From: DASPXK01 sp035637315
GTDB lineage: Bacteria > Chloroflexota > UBA6077 > JACCZL01
Reading direction: 5' to 3'
Length of the DNA: 27,129 nucleotides
Assembly (NCBI GenBank): GCA_035637315.1
Contig: DASPXK010000387.1
Coordinates: 1-27,129, forward strand
Below, in pieces: positions 8,008 to 15,222 of the stretch; the first letter of the stretch is position 1; every line of letters begins with the position of its first letter. The translations under genes were made by a program, and so were the position numbers. The notes below the pieces were generated by a model, which was given only the letters and a program-made list of their open reading frames with translations, did no database searches and was not told where the DNA came from.

Positions 8008-8159
8008 TTGTCATCCCGATTCTTCTTGTCATCCTGAGCCTTTCTTGTCATCCTGAGCCCTCATTGTTATCCTGAGCCTTTCTTGTCATCCTGAGCGAAG
8101 CGAAGGACCCGTGCCCGTCGTCCAGAAAAGCGGATCCTTCGCTTCGCTCAGGATGACAA
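8008..8159. repeat. TCATCCTGAGC repeat array ending in a 25-bp perfect inverted repeat
   Basis: Four tandem partial units of about 20 bases (TTGTCATCCTGAGCCTTTC and variants, 8008-8082) lead into an inverted repeat whose arms at 8083-8107 and 8135-8159 are perfect complements over 25 bases with a 27-base loop. The right arm ends one base before the der stop codon (8160-8162). It fills the whole gap between two convergent genes and could end both transcripts. The arms match the repeat at 2465-2537, and the loops share a CCGTGCCC...CGGATCC pattern. TCATCCTGAGCGAAGCGAAGG is a repeat sequence I have seen in unrelated bacteria, so it may be mobile. Confidence 0.9.
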
Positions 8160-9611
8160 TCAGGCCTCGCCCCGTCCCCTGAAAACGAGCCGCATCGCCG
8201 TGCCCTCGAAGCCGAAGGCCGCCCGAAGCTGGTTTTCCAGGTAGCGGTGGTAGGAAAAGTGGAGCAGCTTGGGATCGTTGACGAAGAACACGAATGTTGG
8301 CGGGCGAGTGCCCGACTGAGTCGCGTAATAGATCTTGAGCTGGCGGCCGCGCTCGGTGCGCGGGTGGCGCACCACCGCGTCGCGGACGAGCTCGATCAGC
8401 CTCGGGGTCGGTACGCGCTTGTCCCGCTCGGCCTGGATCTGGCGCGCGATCTCCAGAACGCGCGGCACCCGCTGCCCCGTTCGAGCCGAGATGAACACCA
8501 GTGACGCCCAGTCGACGAAGCTCAGCTCGCGCCGAATTCGAGCCGTGAATTCCCGAGTCGTGCCGTTATCCTTCTCGATCACGTCCCATTTGTTGACCGC
8601 CACAATCAAGCCCTTGTAAGCCTCCTGAACATAGCCGGCCACGTGCGTGTCCTGGGCCGTGATACCTTCGACCGCGTCGACCACCAGGACGGCCACTTCG
8701 GCCCGCTCGATCGCCCGGACCGCCCGCAGCACGCTGAACTTCTCGACTCCCTGGCGGATCCGCCCACGTCGGCGGATGCCGGCCGTGTCAATCAGGAGGA
8801 CACGCTGGCCCGCGAAGGTCAGCTCGGTATCCACCGCGTCTCGGGTGGTACCTGGGACCGGGCTCACGATCGTGCGCTGCTTGCCCAGCAGCGTGTTCAG
8901 CAGGGACGACTTGCCGACGTTCGGCCGCCCGACGATCGCCAGCGATAGATCGGCCTCGTCCTCGGCGAGCGCCTGGGTGGGCGGCAATCGGTCGACCACC
9001 TCGTCCAGCAGGTCGCCGGTCCCGGTCCCGTGCAGCGCGGAGAAGGGCAACGCCTCCCCGAGGCCCAGCTCGAAGAACTCAACGCTATTGAGCCCTCGCC
9101 GGCCACCGTCGGCCTTGTTCGCGCCCAGCACGAGCGGCTTGCGGGTGCGGCGCAACAGCTCGGCCACGTCGGCGTCAGCCGCAAGCGGGCCACTGGCCGC
9201 GTCAACCACGAACAAGATCAGATCGGCTTCGTCGATCGCCTCCTGGACTTGGGCGAGCACGTCGACCTGTAGGGGCATCCCGATAGATCGGGGTGCCCTA
9301 GCCCCTTGCCGCGCCCCAGCCAGATCGGGCTCGACGCCGATGCCCCCTGTGTCCACGACCGTGAACTCGCGGCCCCGCCATTCGGCCGTGCCGTACAGCC
9401 GATCACGGGTCGTGCCCGGGACCTCATGCATCACTGCCCGCCGTTCGCCGATCAGGCGGTTGAACAACGTTGATTTGCCAACGTTAGGCCGTCCGACGAT
9501 GGCGACGATTGGCCGAACCGAAGGCGACTCAGGACTGAGGACTGAGGACTGAGAGACCGGCCGGCTCGGTCCTACTAGCTCCTGACCTCCACCCCTCGAC
9601 TCATTGCTCAT
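8160..9611 (-). CDS. der: Ribosome-assembly GTPase Der (EngA), with an in-frame palindrome insertion
   Basis: A 483-residue double GTPase needed for 50S subunit maturation. The first G domain has GRPNVGKST (residues 40-48), the switch DTGG (87-90) and NKAD; the second has GRPNVGKSS, DTAG and NKWD. The C-terminal KH-like domain follows (RHPRTERGRQLKIYYATQ). Two parts are odd. The 32 residues before the first G domain are not conserved in the family and are partly encoded by a 7-nt tandem repeat (SSVLSPESP). Residues about 98-114 (ARQGARAPRSIGMPL), just after switch II of domain 1, are about 15 extra residues compared with Der as I know it, encoded by a palindrome (9272-9299). It is last in the argF-cdaA-cdaR-der run and ends against a convergent hairpin. 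ATG at 9611 is the only sensible start before the G domain. Confidence 0.95.
   Translation of the reverse strand: MSNESRGGGQELVGPSRPVSQSSVLSPESPSVRPIVAIVGRPNVGKSTLFNRLIGERRAVMHEVPGTTRDRLYGTAEWRGREFTVVDTGGIGVEPDLAGARQGARAPRSIGMPLQVDVLAQVQEAIDEADLILFVVDAASGPLAADADVAELLRRTRKPLVLGANKADGGRRGLNSVEFFELGLGEALPFSALHGTGTGDLLDEVVDRLPPTQALAEDEADLSLAIVGRPNVGKSSLLNTLLGKQRTIVSPVPGTTRDAVDTELTFAGQRVLLIDTAGIRRRGRIRQGVEKFSVLRAVRAIERAEVAVLVVDAVEGITAQDTHVAGYVQEAYKGLIVAVNKWDVIEKDNGTTREFTARIRRELSFVDWASLVFISARTGQRVPRVLEIARQIQAERDKRVPTPRLIELVRDAVVRHPRTERGRQLKIYYATQSGTRPPTFVFFVNDPKLLHFSYHRYLENQLRAAFGFEGTAMRLVFRGRGEA
9272..9299. repeat. Palindrome of the GTAGGGGC...GCCCCTAC family inside der
   Basis: Thirteen pairs (two of them G-T) flank a 2-nt AG loop: GGGGCATCCCGAT (9272-9284), AG, ATCGGGGTGCCCT (9287-9299). 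It lies in frame within der and encodes the extra residues APRSIGMPL. The flank TGTAGGGGC and the AG loop match the palindrome at 3723-3746. Confidence 0.8.
9526..9553. repeat. Four tandem 7-nt units within the der 5' end
   Basis: GACTCAG then GACTGAG three times (9526-9553), with no breaks. Read on the minus strand it encodes part of the non-conserved N-terminus of Der. Because 7 is not a multiple of 3, each unit is read in a different frame. Confidence 0.75.
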
Positions 9612-9633
9612 GCCTCATGCCCCGTGCCTCAGA
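9599..9633. repeat. Degenerate 7-nt repeat spanning the cdaR stop and der start
   Basis: Five 7-nt units (ACTCATT, GCTCATG, CCTCATG, CCCCGTG, CCTCAGA) cover 9599-9633. They contain the der start codon (9609-9611) and the cdaR stop codon (9629-9631). Confidence 0.6.
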
Positions 9634-10873
9634 GCGGTCCCGGCGTCGGCGTGGGCTCCTCTCTGAGCACGACCGTGACGCGGGGCGGGTCGACGCGCTC
9701 GAGCGTGAAGCCAGCAGGGACTGTCACGCGTGGCTCGACCTCGTGGCGACCCGCTCGCAGACCCCCGAGCTCCAGCGCCACTCGGAAGTCCCGCGGGCTC
9801 AGGGCCTGCAGGGTTGGGGCTGGGCCCGAAAGAGTTATGTCGACCTGGGGCAGGTCGCCGGCAAGCTGGAGGCTCGTGCCCAAGTTCTGGGCCGTGGGCA
9901 CCACTCTCACCGTCTGGGTGACAGTCAGCGGTGTGACCCGCAGCGTCACGCTGATCGGCTGCGGCTGCAGCAGCGCCAGCCCCTGGGGCGGCAGCACCTG
10001 GACCCGACGCACGACGCTGCTGGAGATCCCGCCCACGTCAATCGGCTCGGTGTCGACGAAATTGACGCCGCCCAGCGTGGTCGGCGAGCCCACCACGGTG
10101 ACGGTCGAAGGCTCCAGCTCGACCGGCTCCAGGTAGTAGCCGGCCGTCACCCGGCCGCGAATCACCGGCCGCACGCCGACCTCCTTGTAGCCCACCTGCT
10201 GGGCGACCGGAACCTCCACGTTGACCGTGGCCGGCGTGATCCTGACATCGCGAACGTCGGCACCCCGTGCGTCAACCGGACGCGGGGCGTAGGTGGCGTT
10301 CAGGCTCACCGTGACGCCATCCAGCCGAAGCTCGACGACCGCGGCCTCGACGCGCCGGATGCCGCTAGATGGGCCGGCGATAGTGATGTTTTCGGGAGTG
10401 ATCCGTGGGGTGGAATACGCATAGCCGAACGGGACGCTGCCGTTGATGTTCAGCCGCACTGGCACGACTCGCTCGCCTATCTCCTCGATTGCCACGTTCA
10501 CGCGGGGTGGAATCGGGTCAACTGAGCGAACTTGCTGCTCCAGCGCCTCGACCTTCACCGGTAGCTCGTTCAAGCCCGGCGCAGCCCCAGATGCGTCAGC
10601 TGTCGCCCTGAAGCTGCCGGGCCGCAGCAAGCCCCACGAGTCACTCGGCATCCGCACCCTCACCTGGATCTGGGGCGGCTCGCTGACCACAACCAGCCCC
10701 GGCGGCGTGTTGACGATCTCAGCCGGGATCGCGAAGCTTGGGATGTCGGTCCGATCGGGATTCTGCTCGTTCTGGACCACGATCCAGAGGGCGAATGCGA
10801 GCGCCACGGCGAGCACTAGGCGACCGAGATCGATCCTCAGGCGGAGTGGCGCTTCAGCCGGTGCGAGCGCCAT
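9629..10873 (-). CDS. cdaR: YbbR-domain protein CdaR, regulator of c-di-AMP synthase
   Basis: A 414-residue protein with one N-terminal transmembrane helix (about residues 17-33, LVLAVALAFALWIVVQNEQ), followed by four YbbR-like beta-rich repeats of about 80-90 residues, each with the Thr/Pro-rich strand pattern typical of the family (for example ITPENITIAGPSSGIRRVEA and LEPSTVTVVGSPTTLGGV). The repeats lie outside the membrane. In Firmicutes this protein binds and modulates CdaA. The gene starts 3 bases after the cdaA stop, so the two are surely co-expressed. The tail ends in a short TPTPGPL stretch. ATG at 10873 places the membrane helix correctly. The repeat count is by eye. Confidence 0.9.
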   Translation of the reverse strand: MALAPAEAPLRLRIDLGRLVLAVALAFALWIVVQNEQNPDRTDIPSFAIPAEIVNTPPGLVVVSEPPQIQVRVRMPSDSWGLLRPGSFRATADASGAAPGLNELPVKVEALEQQVRSVDPIPPRVNVAIEEIGERVVPVRLNINGSVPFGYAYSTPRITPENITIAGPSSGIRRVEAAVVELRLDGVTVSLNATYAPRPVDARGADVRDVRITPATVNVEVPVAQQVGYKEVGVRPVIRGRVTAGYYLEPVELEPSTVTVVGSPTTLGGVNFVDTEPIDVGGISSSVVRRVQVLPPQGLALLQPQPISVTLRVTPLTVTQTVRVVPTAQNLGTSLQLAGDLPQVDITLSGPAPTLQALSPRDFRVALELGGLRAGRHEVEPRVTVPAGFTLERVDPPRVTVVLREEPTPTPGPL

Positions 10874-10876
10874 GGC

Positions 10877-11713
10877 CTACACCTTCGCGGCAGTGCGTCC
10901 GCGTATCCAGGCCGGAAGCTGCTCCCCCATTGGCGGCCGATACAGGATGCCCAGGACCTTTCGGAGCTTGCCCTCGTCCAGATTCGCCACCAACCGCCCG
11001 TTGTTAGCCAGCGAGATGCGGCCGGTCTCCTCCGAGACCACCACCGTGATCGCGTCGGTCTGCTCGGTGATTCCTAGGGCCGCGCGGTGGCGTGTGCCGT
11101 AATGCATCGAATTCGCCCGCACCGCGGCCAGGGGAAGCACACAGCCAGCCGCCACTAGACGATCCCCACGAACGATCACCGCCCCGTCGTGAAGGGGTGA
11201 GTTGGGATAGAAGATGTTTAGGAGCAGCTCGACCGACAAGGAGCCATCGATCTCTACGCCCGTCTGGGCGTACTCGCCGAGCGCTGTCTCGCGCTCCAGC
11301 ACGAGCAACGCGCCCCAGCGTCGCTCGGCCAGGCGCCGAGCTGCGAGCGCCACGACGTCAACCACGCGGCCCGAGTTGGTCAGGACCGGCGCGTGGGGCA
11401 GAAACCCCCCAGCCCGCCCAACCTGCTCGAGCGCCCGGCGGAGCTCAGGCTGGAAGAGGATCGGCACCGCCACAATCAGGGCGGGCAGACTGTTTCGTAG
11501 CACCCAGCTCAGAACGGTCAGATTGAACAGGTTGCCGAGCACTGTGCCCACCAGCAGCAGGCCCACGATGCCTCGCACCAGCATGACCGCGGTCGTGCCC
11601 TGGATCAGCGTCAGCAGCCAGTAGACGATCACCGCGACGATCAGGATGTCGACGAGGCTGCGCCAGTCCAGCTGAGCCAGCGCTGTCGAGATCGCATGGA
11701 GCAGGCCCTCCAT
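10877..11713 (-). CDS. cdaA: Diadenylate cyclase CdaA (c-di-AMP synthase)
   Basis: A 278-residue enzyme that joins two ATP into cyclic di-AMP at the membrane. Three hydrophobic helices fill residues about 20-95, then the DAC domain carries both active-site motifs, DGA at 176-178 (SPLHDGAVIV) and RHR at 208-210 (GTRHRAALGI). Length fits CdaA (about 270). The start is ATG at 11713, one base after the argF TAG stop; the longer open frame would run 135 bases into argF. Tight coupling to cdaR downstream is the usual arrangement, while coupling to argF upstream is not. c-di-AMP normally controls potassium uptake and osmotic balance; no such target is seen here. Confidence 0.95.
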   Translation of the reverse strand: MEGLLHAISTALAQLDWRSLVDILIVAVIVYWLLTLIQGTTAVMLVRGIVGLLLVGTVLGNLFNLTVLSWVLRNSLPALIVAVPILFQPELRRALEQVGRAGGFLPHAPVLTNSGRVVDVVALAARRLAERRWGALLVLERETALGEYAQTGVEIDGSLSVELLLNIFYPNSPLHDGAVIVRGDRLVAAGCVLPLAAVRANSMHYGTRHRAALGITEQTDAITVVVSEETGRISLANNGRLVANLDEGKLRKVLGILYRPPMGEQLPAWIRGRTAAKV

Positions 11714-11714
11714 G

Positions 11715-12665
11715 CTAGCCGTTCCCGCAACAGGTCCACGGACCGAGAAGGTGCGCCAGGAGCGCCTTCTGCGCGTGGACGCGATTCTCGGCCTGTTCGT
11801 AGGCGATGCAGCGGGGGCCGTCGAGAACGCTGTGTGCGATCTCTTCACCCCGATGGGCGGGCAGGCAGTGCATCGCCACCGCCTCTGAACCTGCGGCCCG
11901 GAGCAGCTCGTCGTTCACCTGGTATGGCGCGAAGGCGACCCGCCGCGGCTCGGCCTCGTCCTCCTGGCCCATGCTGAACCAGGTGTCGGTGTACACAAAC
12001 CTCGCTCCGCCGACCGCCTCGATCGGGTCATCCATCACCCGCAGCTCTGTCCCAGCGCGCCGCGCCTCCTCCATCGCCTGGCTGGTGACCTCAGGATCCG
12101 GGCGGTAGGCGGGCGGGGTGGCAACGCGCAGATTCAAACCGACCATGGGCGCCGCCAGCATCAGCGAGTGGGCCACGTTGTTGCCGTCACCCACGAACGC
12201 CATCACCTGGCCGAGCAGGTCGCCGCCAACCCGCTCCCGAATGGTCAGGAGATCGGCCAGGATCTGACACGGGTGCTCGCGGTCGGACAACCCGTTGATG
12301 ACCGGGATCGCGGCGTTGCGGGCCAACGTCTGCACGTCGGCGTGGAGATAGGTGCGCGCGACGATGCCGTCCACCATTCGACTCAACACCCGCGCCGCGT
12401 CGACTGCGTCTTCACGCTCTCCGAGCCGAATCTCATTGGGCGACAGGTAGAGGGCCCGGCCCCCGAGCTGCGCCATTCCGACTTCGAAAGAGACACGGGT
12501 CCTCAACGACGGCTTCTGGAAGACCAGAGCCAGAGTGCGACCTGTCAGCAGCGGATGGGGGCGGCGGGCGCGCTGGTCCGCCTTTAGCTCGCTCGCTCGC
12601 GCCAGCACCGCCGCCAGCCGTGAGCGGTCGAGGTCGCCGACGCCGACGAAGTCCTTGCCCTGCAC
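11715..12665 (-). CDS. argF: Ornithine carbamoyltransferase
   Basis: A 316-residue cytosolic enzyme making citrulline from ornithine and carbamoyl phosphate in arginine synthesis. The carbamoyl-phosphate loop is present as KPSLRTRVSFE (the common STRTR motif with Leu), then HPCQ in DREHPCQILADL, the ornithine-side SMG loop (TDTWFSMGQEDE) and the catalytic Cys in MHCLPAHRGEEI. GTG at 12665 (VQGKDFVGVGDLDRSRL) matches where the family starts. The open frame continues upstream to 12797 but with Arg-rich, non-homologous sequence. GGGGAG sits close to this start, and a GTG 9 bases upstream is also possible. It is first in a tight run with cdaA, cdaR and der. Confidence 0.93.
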   Translation of the reverse strand: MQGKDFVGVGDLDRSRLAAVLARASELKADQRARRPHPLLTGRTLALVFQKPSLRTRVSFEVGMAQLGGRALYLSPNEIRLGEREDAVDAARVLSRMVDGIVARTYLHADVQTLARNAAIPVINGLSDREHPCQILADLLTIRERVGGDLLGQVMAFVGDGNNVAHSLMLAAPMVGLNLRVATPPAYRPDPEVTSQAMEEARRAGTELRVMDDPIEAVGGARFVYTDTWFSMGQEDEAEPRRVAFAPYQVNDELLRAAGSEAVAMHCLPAHRGEEIAHSVLDGPRCIAYEQAENRVHAQKALLAHLLGPWTCCGNG

Positions 12666-12773
12666 ACTCCCCACCTGATCGACGTCGACGCGGGCCCGCG
12701 ATGCGCGAACGCCTCCGGACGACGGTAAAGAGTGTACGCGAAGCCAGCGACCGACACGAGCGCGTGTGCCCGC

Positions 12774-12782
12774 AGTATAGCA
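12774..12782 (-). promoter_or_regulatory. Extended -10 promoter element for argF
   Basis: On the minus strand the sequence reads TGCTATACT, matching the extended -10 consensus TGNTATAAT at all but one base. No good -35 is seen; an extended -10 can do without. Transcription would start near 12767, leaving a leader of about 100 bases before the argF GTG at 12665. It borders the inverted repeat at 12787-12841. Confidence 0.5.
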
Positions 12783-12786
12783 CGAG

Positions 12787-12841
12787 CCATCAGCCATCAG
12801 CTGTCAGCCATCACGAGGTCCTGGCGGCTGATGGCTGATAG
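12787..12841. repeat. 7-nt repeats forming an inverted repeat upstream of argF
   Basis: Units CAGCCAT, CAGCCAT, CAGCTGT, CAGCCAT read rightward (12784-12811 region), and GGCTGAT twice on the far side. The 15-base arms 12787-12801 and 12827-12841 pair with one mismatch across a 25-base loop. It lies in the 185-base gap between the Pro-rich protein gene and argF. Confidence 0.7.
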
Positions 12842-12850
12842 CCCGTTAGG

Positions 12851-13585
12851 CTAGCGGGTCTGAGTCTTCGGGACCGCGGTCGGCAGTGTCGTCGTGGCCC
12901 GCGCGGGCGGCACGGTCGGCGGATTGAAGAGCGGCGGGGCGGTCGGTTTGCTCTGCGGTAGGGTCGCCGTTGGGGCGACAGCCGGCGCCGCTGTCGTCGG
13001 TTTCGGCACGCCAGCGGGCTGGGTGGCGCTCGGCGTCTGCGGCGGGAGGCCGCTGGGAGCGGCGGTCCCTGAGCGGGTCGGGGTGACCGCCACTCTGTTC
13101 GGCGGAGTCGTTGGCTCCGGGGTGGCAACGATCCGCGGACGCTGTGGGACCTCCACCGCCGGGGCAAGGGGCCGCGGCAGCTGAGGGAGCGGAGTGACTG
13201 GCGGTGGGGGCACCGGCGTGGGCAGCGTGCCAGTCCTTGGCAGGCTCAGGAACGGTGGAGGCGGGTAGGTCGGCGTGGCTGACGGGAGCGGTGTCCAGGT
13301 CGGCTCAAGCGTGGCCTCGGCCACCGTCTCGGCCGGAAGCGGCAGCGCGAGCGCGGCCTCCGTCCGATTGACGAGCACGGTGCTGCCGAGGCCGAGGCAG
13401 TACATCGAGCCCGCGGCCAGGAACAGCATCGCGAACAACACCACGCCGATGCGCTGGCCCTCGGTCAGGCGGTCGAACCAGGCGTCCAGGCGCTCGAGCG
13501 AGCGAGGCGTCGGCGGCAGGTCCAGGTCGAATTCCAGCCGATCGATAAGCTGAAGAGCGCGCCACGGCCTCCAGACGCTGATCAC
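12851..13585 (-). CDS. Membrane protein with long Pro/Thr-rich extracytoplasmic tail, unknown function
   Basis: A 244-residue protein with three parts: a charged cytoplasmic N-terminus (about 1-45, with LERLDAWFDRLTEGQ), one transmembrane helix (about 46-72, IGVVLFAMLFLAAGSMYCLGLGS), and a low-complexity tail of about 160 residues made almost only of Pro, Thr, Ala and Val, with many TPT, PTA and PPP runs. Such tails are typical of cell-wall-spanning or exposed proteins in Chloroflexota. No enzyme domain is visible. The start GTG (13585) overlaps the serA TGA as GTGA, so it is translationally coupled to serA. It may be fast-evolving filler; the coupling and the clean membrane helix make a real gene likely. 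Confidence 0.75.
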   Translation of the reverse strand: MISVWRPWRALQLIDRLEFDLDLPPTPRSLERLDAWFDRLTEGQRIGVVLFAMLFLAAGSMYCLGLGSTVLVNRTEAALALPLPAETVAEATLEPTWTPLPSATPTYPPPPFLSLPRTGTLPTPVPPPPVTPLPQLPRPLAPAVEVPQRPRIVATPEPTTPPNRVAVTPTRSGTAAPSGLPPQTPSATQPAGVPKPTTAAPAVAPTATLPQSKPTAPPLFNPPTVPPARATTTLPTAVPKTQTR

Positions 13586-15168
13586 TGCAGCTGGATCACC
13601 CGTACGGAGTCCATGCTTTCGATCGCCCGCAGACGGGCGAGCAGATCAGCCGGAACCGGCTCGTCGACCGAGATCAGCATGATCGCCTCACCACGTCGCT
13701 CACGGCGGCCAACTTGCATGGACGAGATGTTCACGTCCGCCTCGCCCAGCAGCGTTCCGACTTTTCCGATCATGCCAGGCCGGTCCCGGTGCCGAGTCAG
13801 CAGCATGTAGCCTTCGGTCGGAACCAGGTCGATCGAGAACTCGCCAATCCGAACGACGTGTGGCTGTTGGTGCATCACGGTCCCGGCCACCAGAGTCTCG
13901 CCTCGCTCGGTCTGCACCGCCACCTCCACCAGGCTGGTGTACGGTTCCGAATCGACCGTGCGCTGCTCCGAGACGCGCAGCCCGCGGGAGCGCGCGATCA
14001 GGGAGGCATTGACCAGGTTGACCGGCTGGCTGGTGATCGGAGCCAGCAGGCCGCGGATCGCGGCCGCGGTCAGGATGGATGTATCGTGCTCGACCAGCTC
14101 GCCGCGACAGGTGATGGTCGCCGCTCGAAAGCGGCCGTCCGCGAGCTGGATCGCCAGACTGCCCAGGAAACCAGCCAGGTCCACGTATGGGCTGAGCAGC
14201 TGAGCGACCTCTGGCGCAAGCGAGGGCGCGTTGACGGCGAACTGGGCCGGCTTACCCTGGAGCACGTTCAGGACTTGCTCGGCCACCTGGCGGGCCACCG
14301 CCTCCTGGGCCTCGACAGTCGAGGCGCCCAGATGCGGCGTGGCTACGACGCGCGGGTGGCGAGCCAACGGATTGTCTGTCGCGGGCTCTTCGGCAAAGAC
14401 GTCGATCGCCGCGCCGCCGAGTCGTCCGCTATCGAGTGCGGCCAACAGTGCCGCTTCATCTACGACCCCGCCGCGAGCGCAATTTATCAAGAACGCGGTG
14501 GACTTCATGCGTGCCAGCGCGGCGCCGCCGAGCAGCCCACGGGTCTGCTCTGTGAGCGGGGTGTGCACGGTCGCGAAGTCAGCCTGGCTCAACAGCGTGT
14601 CCAGCTCGGCCGGCTCCATCTCCAGCCGGCGAGCATGTTCGGCCGAGACGTAGGGATCGTGGACCAAAACTCGCATCTCCAGGCCCTGCGCCCGCCGCGC
14701 CACCTCCGTGCCAACCCTCCCCAGACCGATGATCCCGAGCACCTTACCCCGCACCTCCACGCCCACGAACCGTGAGCGGGCCCATTCGCCGCGCTTGAGA
14801 GCCGCGTCGGCGGGCGCGATATGGCGCGCGGCCGCCAGGAGCATCGCGATCGTGTGCTCGGCCGCCGCGATGGTGTTGCCACCCGGCGCGTTGATGACCA
14901 ACACGCCTCGCTCGGTCGCGGCGGCGACGTCGATGTTGTCGACCCCCGCCCCAGCCCGGGCGATCACCCGCAACCGTTCGGCGGCGTAGAGGACATCCCG
15001 GGTGACCTGCGTCTCGCTGCGAACGAGTAGCGCGTCGGCCTCGCGCACTGCCTCCCGAAGCTGTTCCCGCTCGAGTCCCGTTTGCACTAGCAGCTCGGTG
15101 TGGGGCCGCAAGACGTCGAGACCCTCGGCAGCGACCGGGTCGGCCACCAGTACGAGCGGCAGGCGCAC
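13582..15168 (-). CDS. serA: D-3-phosphoglycerate dehydrogenase
   Basis: A 528-residue enzyme for the first step of serine synthesis, oxidising 3-phosphoglycerate with NAD+. The NAD-binding Rossmann motif is GIIGLGRVGTEVARRA (about 145-160), the catalytic Arg is in NCARGGVVDE, the Glu in DVFAEEP and the His in TPHLGAST. After the catalytic part come the allosteric substrate-binding (ASB) domain and a C-terminal ACT domain (LTRHRDRPGMIGKVGTLL), so it is the long, serine-regulated form. I place the start at GTG 15168 (VRLPLVLVADPVAAEG), which matches the family N-terminus. A TTG at 15186 is possible but overlaps a -10 box at 15176-15181. Confidence 0.94.
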   Translation of the reverse strand: MRLPLVLVADPVAAEGLDVLRPHTELLVQTGLEREQLREAVREADALLVRSETQVTRDVLYAAERLRVIARAGAGVDNIDVAAATERGVLVINAPGGNTIAAAEHTIAMLLAAARHIAPADAALKRGEWARSRFVGVEVRGKVLGIIGLGRVGTEVARRAQGLEMRVLVHDPYVSAEHARRLEMEPAELDTLLSQADFATVHTPLTEQTRGLLGGAALARMKSTAFLINCARGGVVDEAALLAALDSGRLGGAAIDVFAEEPATDNPLARHPRVVATPHLGASTVEAQEAVARQVAEQVLNVLQGKPAQFAVNAPSLAPEVAQLLSPYVDLAGFLGSLAIQLADGRFRAATITCRGELVEHDTSILTAAAIRGLLAPITSQPVNLVNASLIARSRGLRVSEQRTVDSEPYTSLVEVAVQTERGETLVAGTVMHQQPHVVRIGEFSIDLVPTEGYMLLTRHRDRPGMIGKVGTLLGEADVNISSMQVGRRERRGEAIMLISVDEPVPADLLARLRAIESMDSVRVIQLQ

Positions 15169-15175
15169 GGCGCGT

Positions 15176-15181
15176 ACTATA
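15176..15181 (-). promoter_or_regulatory. -10 box placed to give a leaderless serA transcript
   Basis: TATAGT on the minus strand ends 7 bases before the GTG at 15168, which is the spacing from a -10 box to the transcription start. If used, serA mRNA would begin at or beside its start codon. No convincing -35 is seen. Confidence 0.4.
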
Positions 15182-15222
15182 AACAAACCCTCTGCGGACC
15201 GGCACGAGCGCTCGAGGCGTGT

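Noticed and set aside
9270..9320. Intein or group I/II intron in der
   Set aside because: The extra segment is only about 45 bases with no self-splicing features; a palindrome insertion explains it.
13714..14775. A 353-codon open frame on the plus strand opposite serA
   Set aside because: It has no recognisable domain and lies wholly within the well-conserved serA gene.
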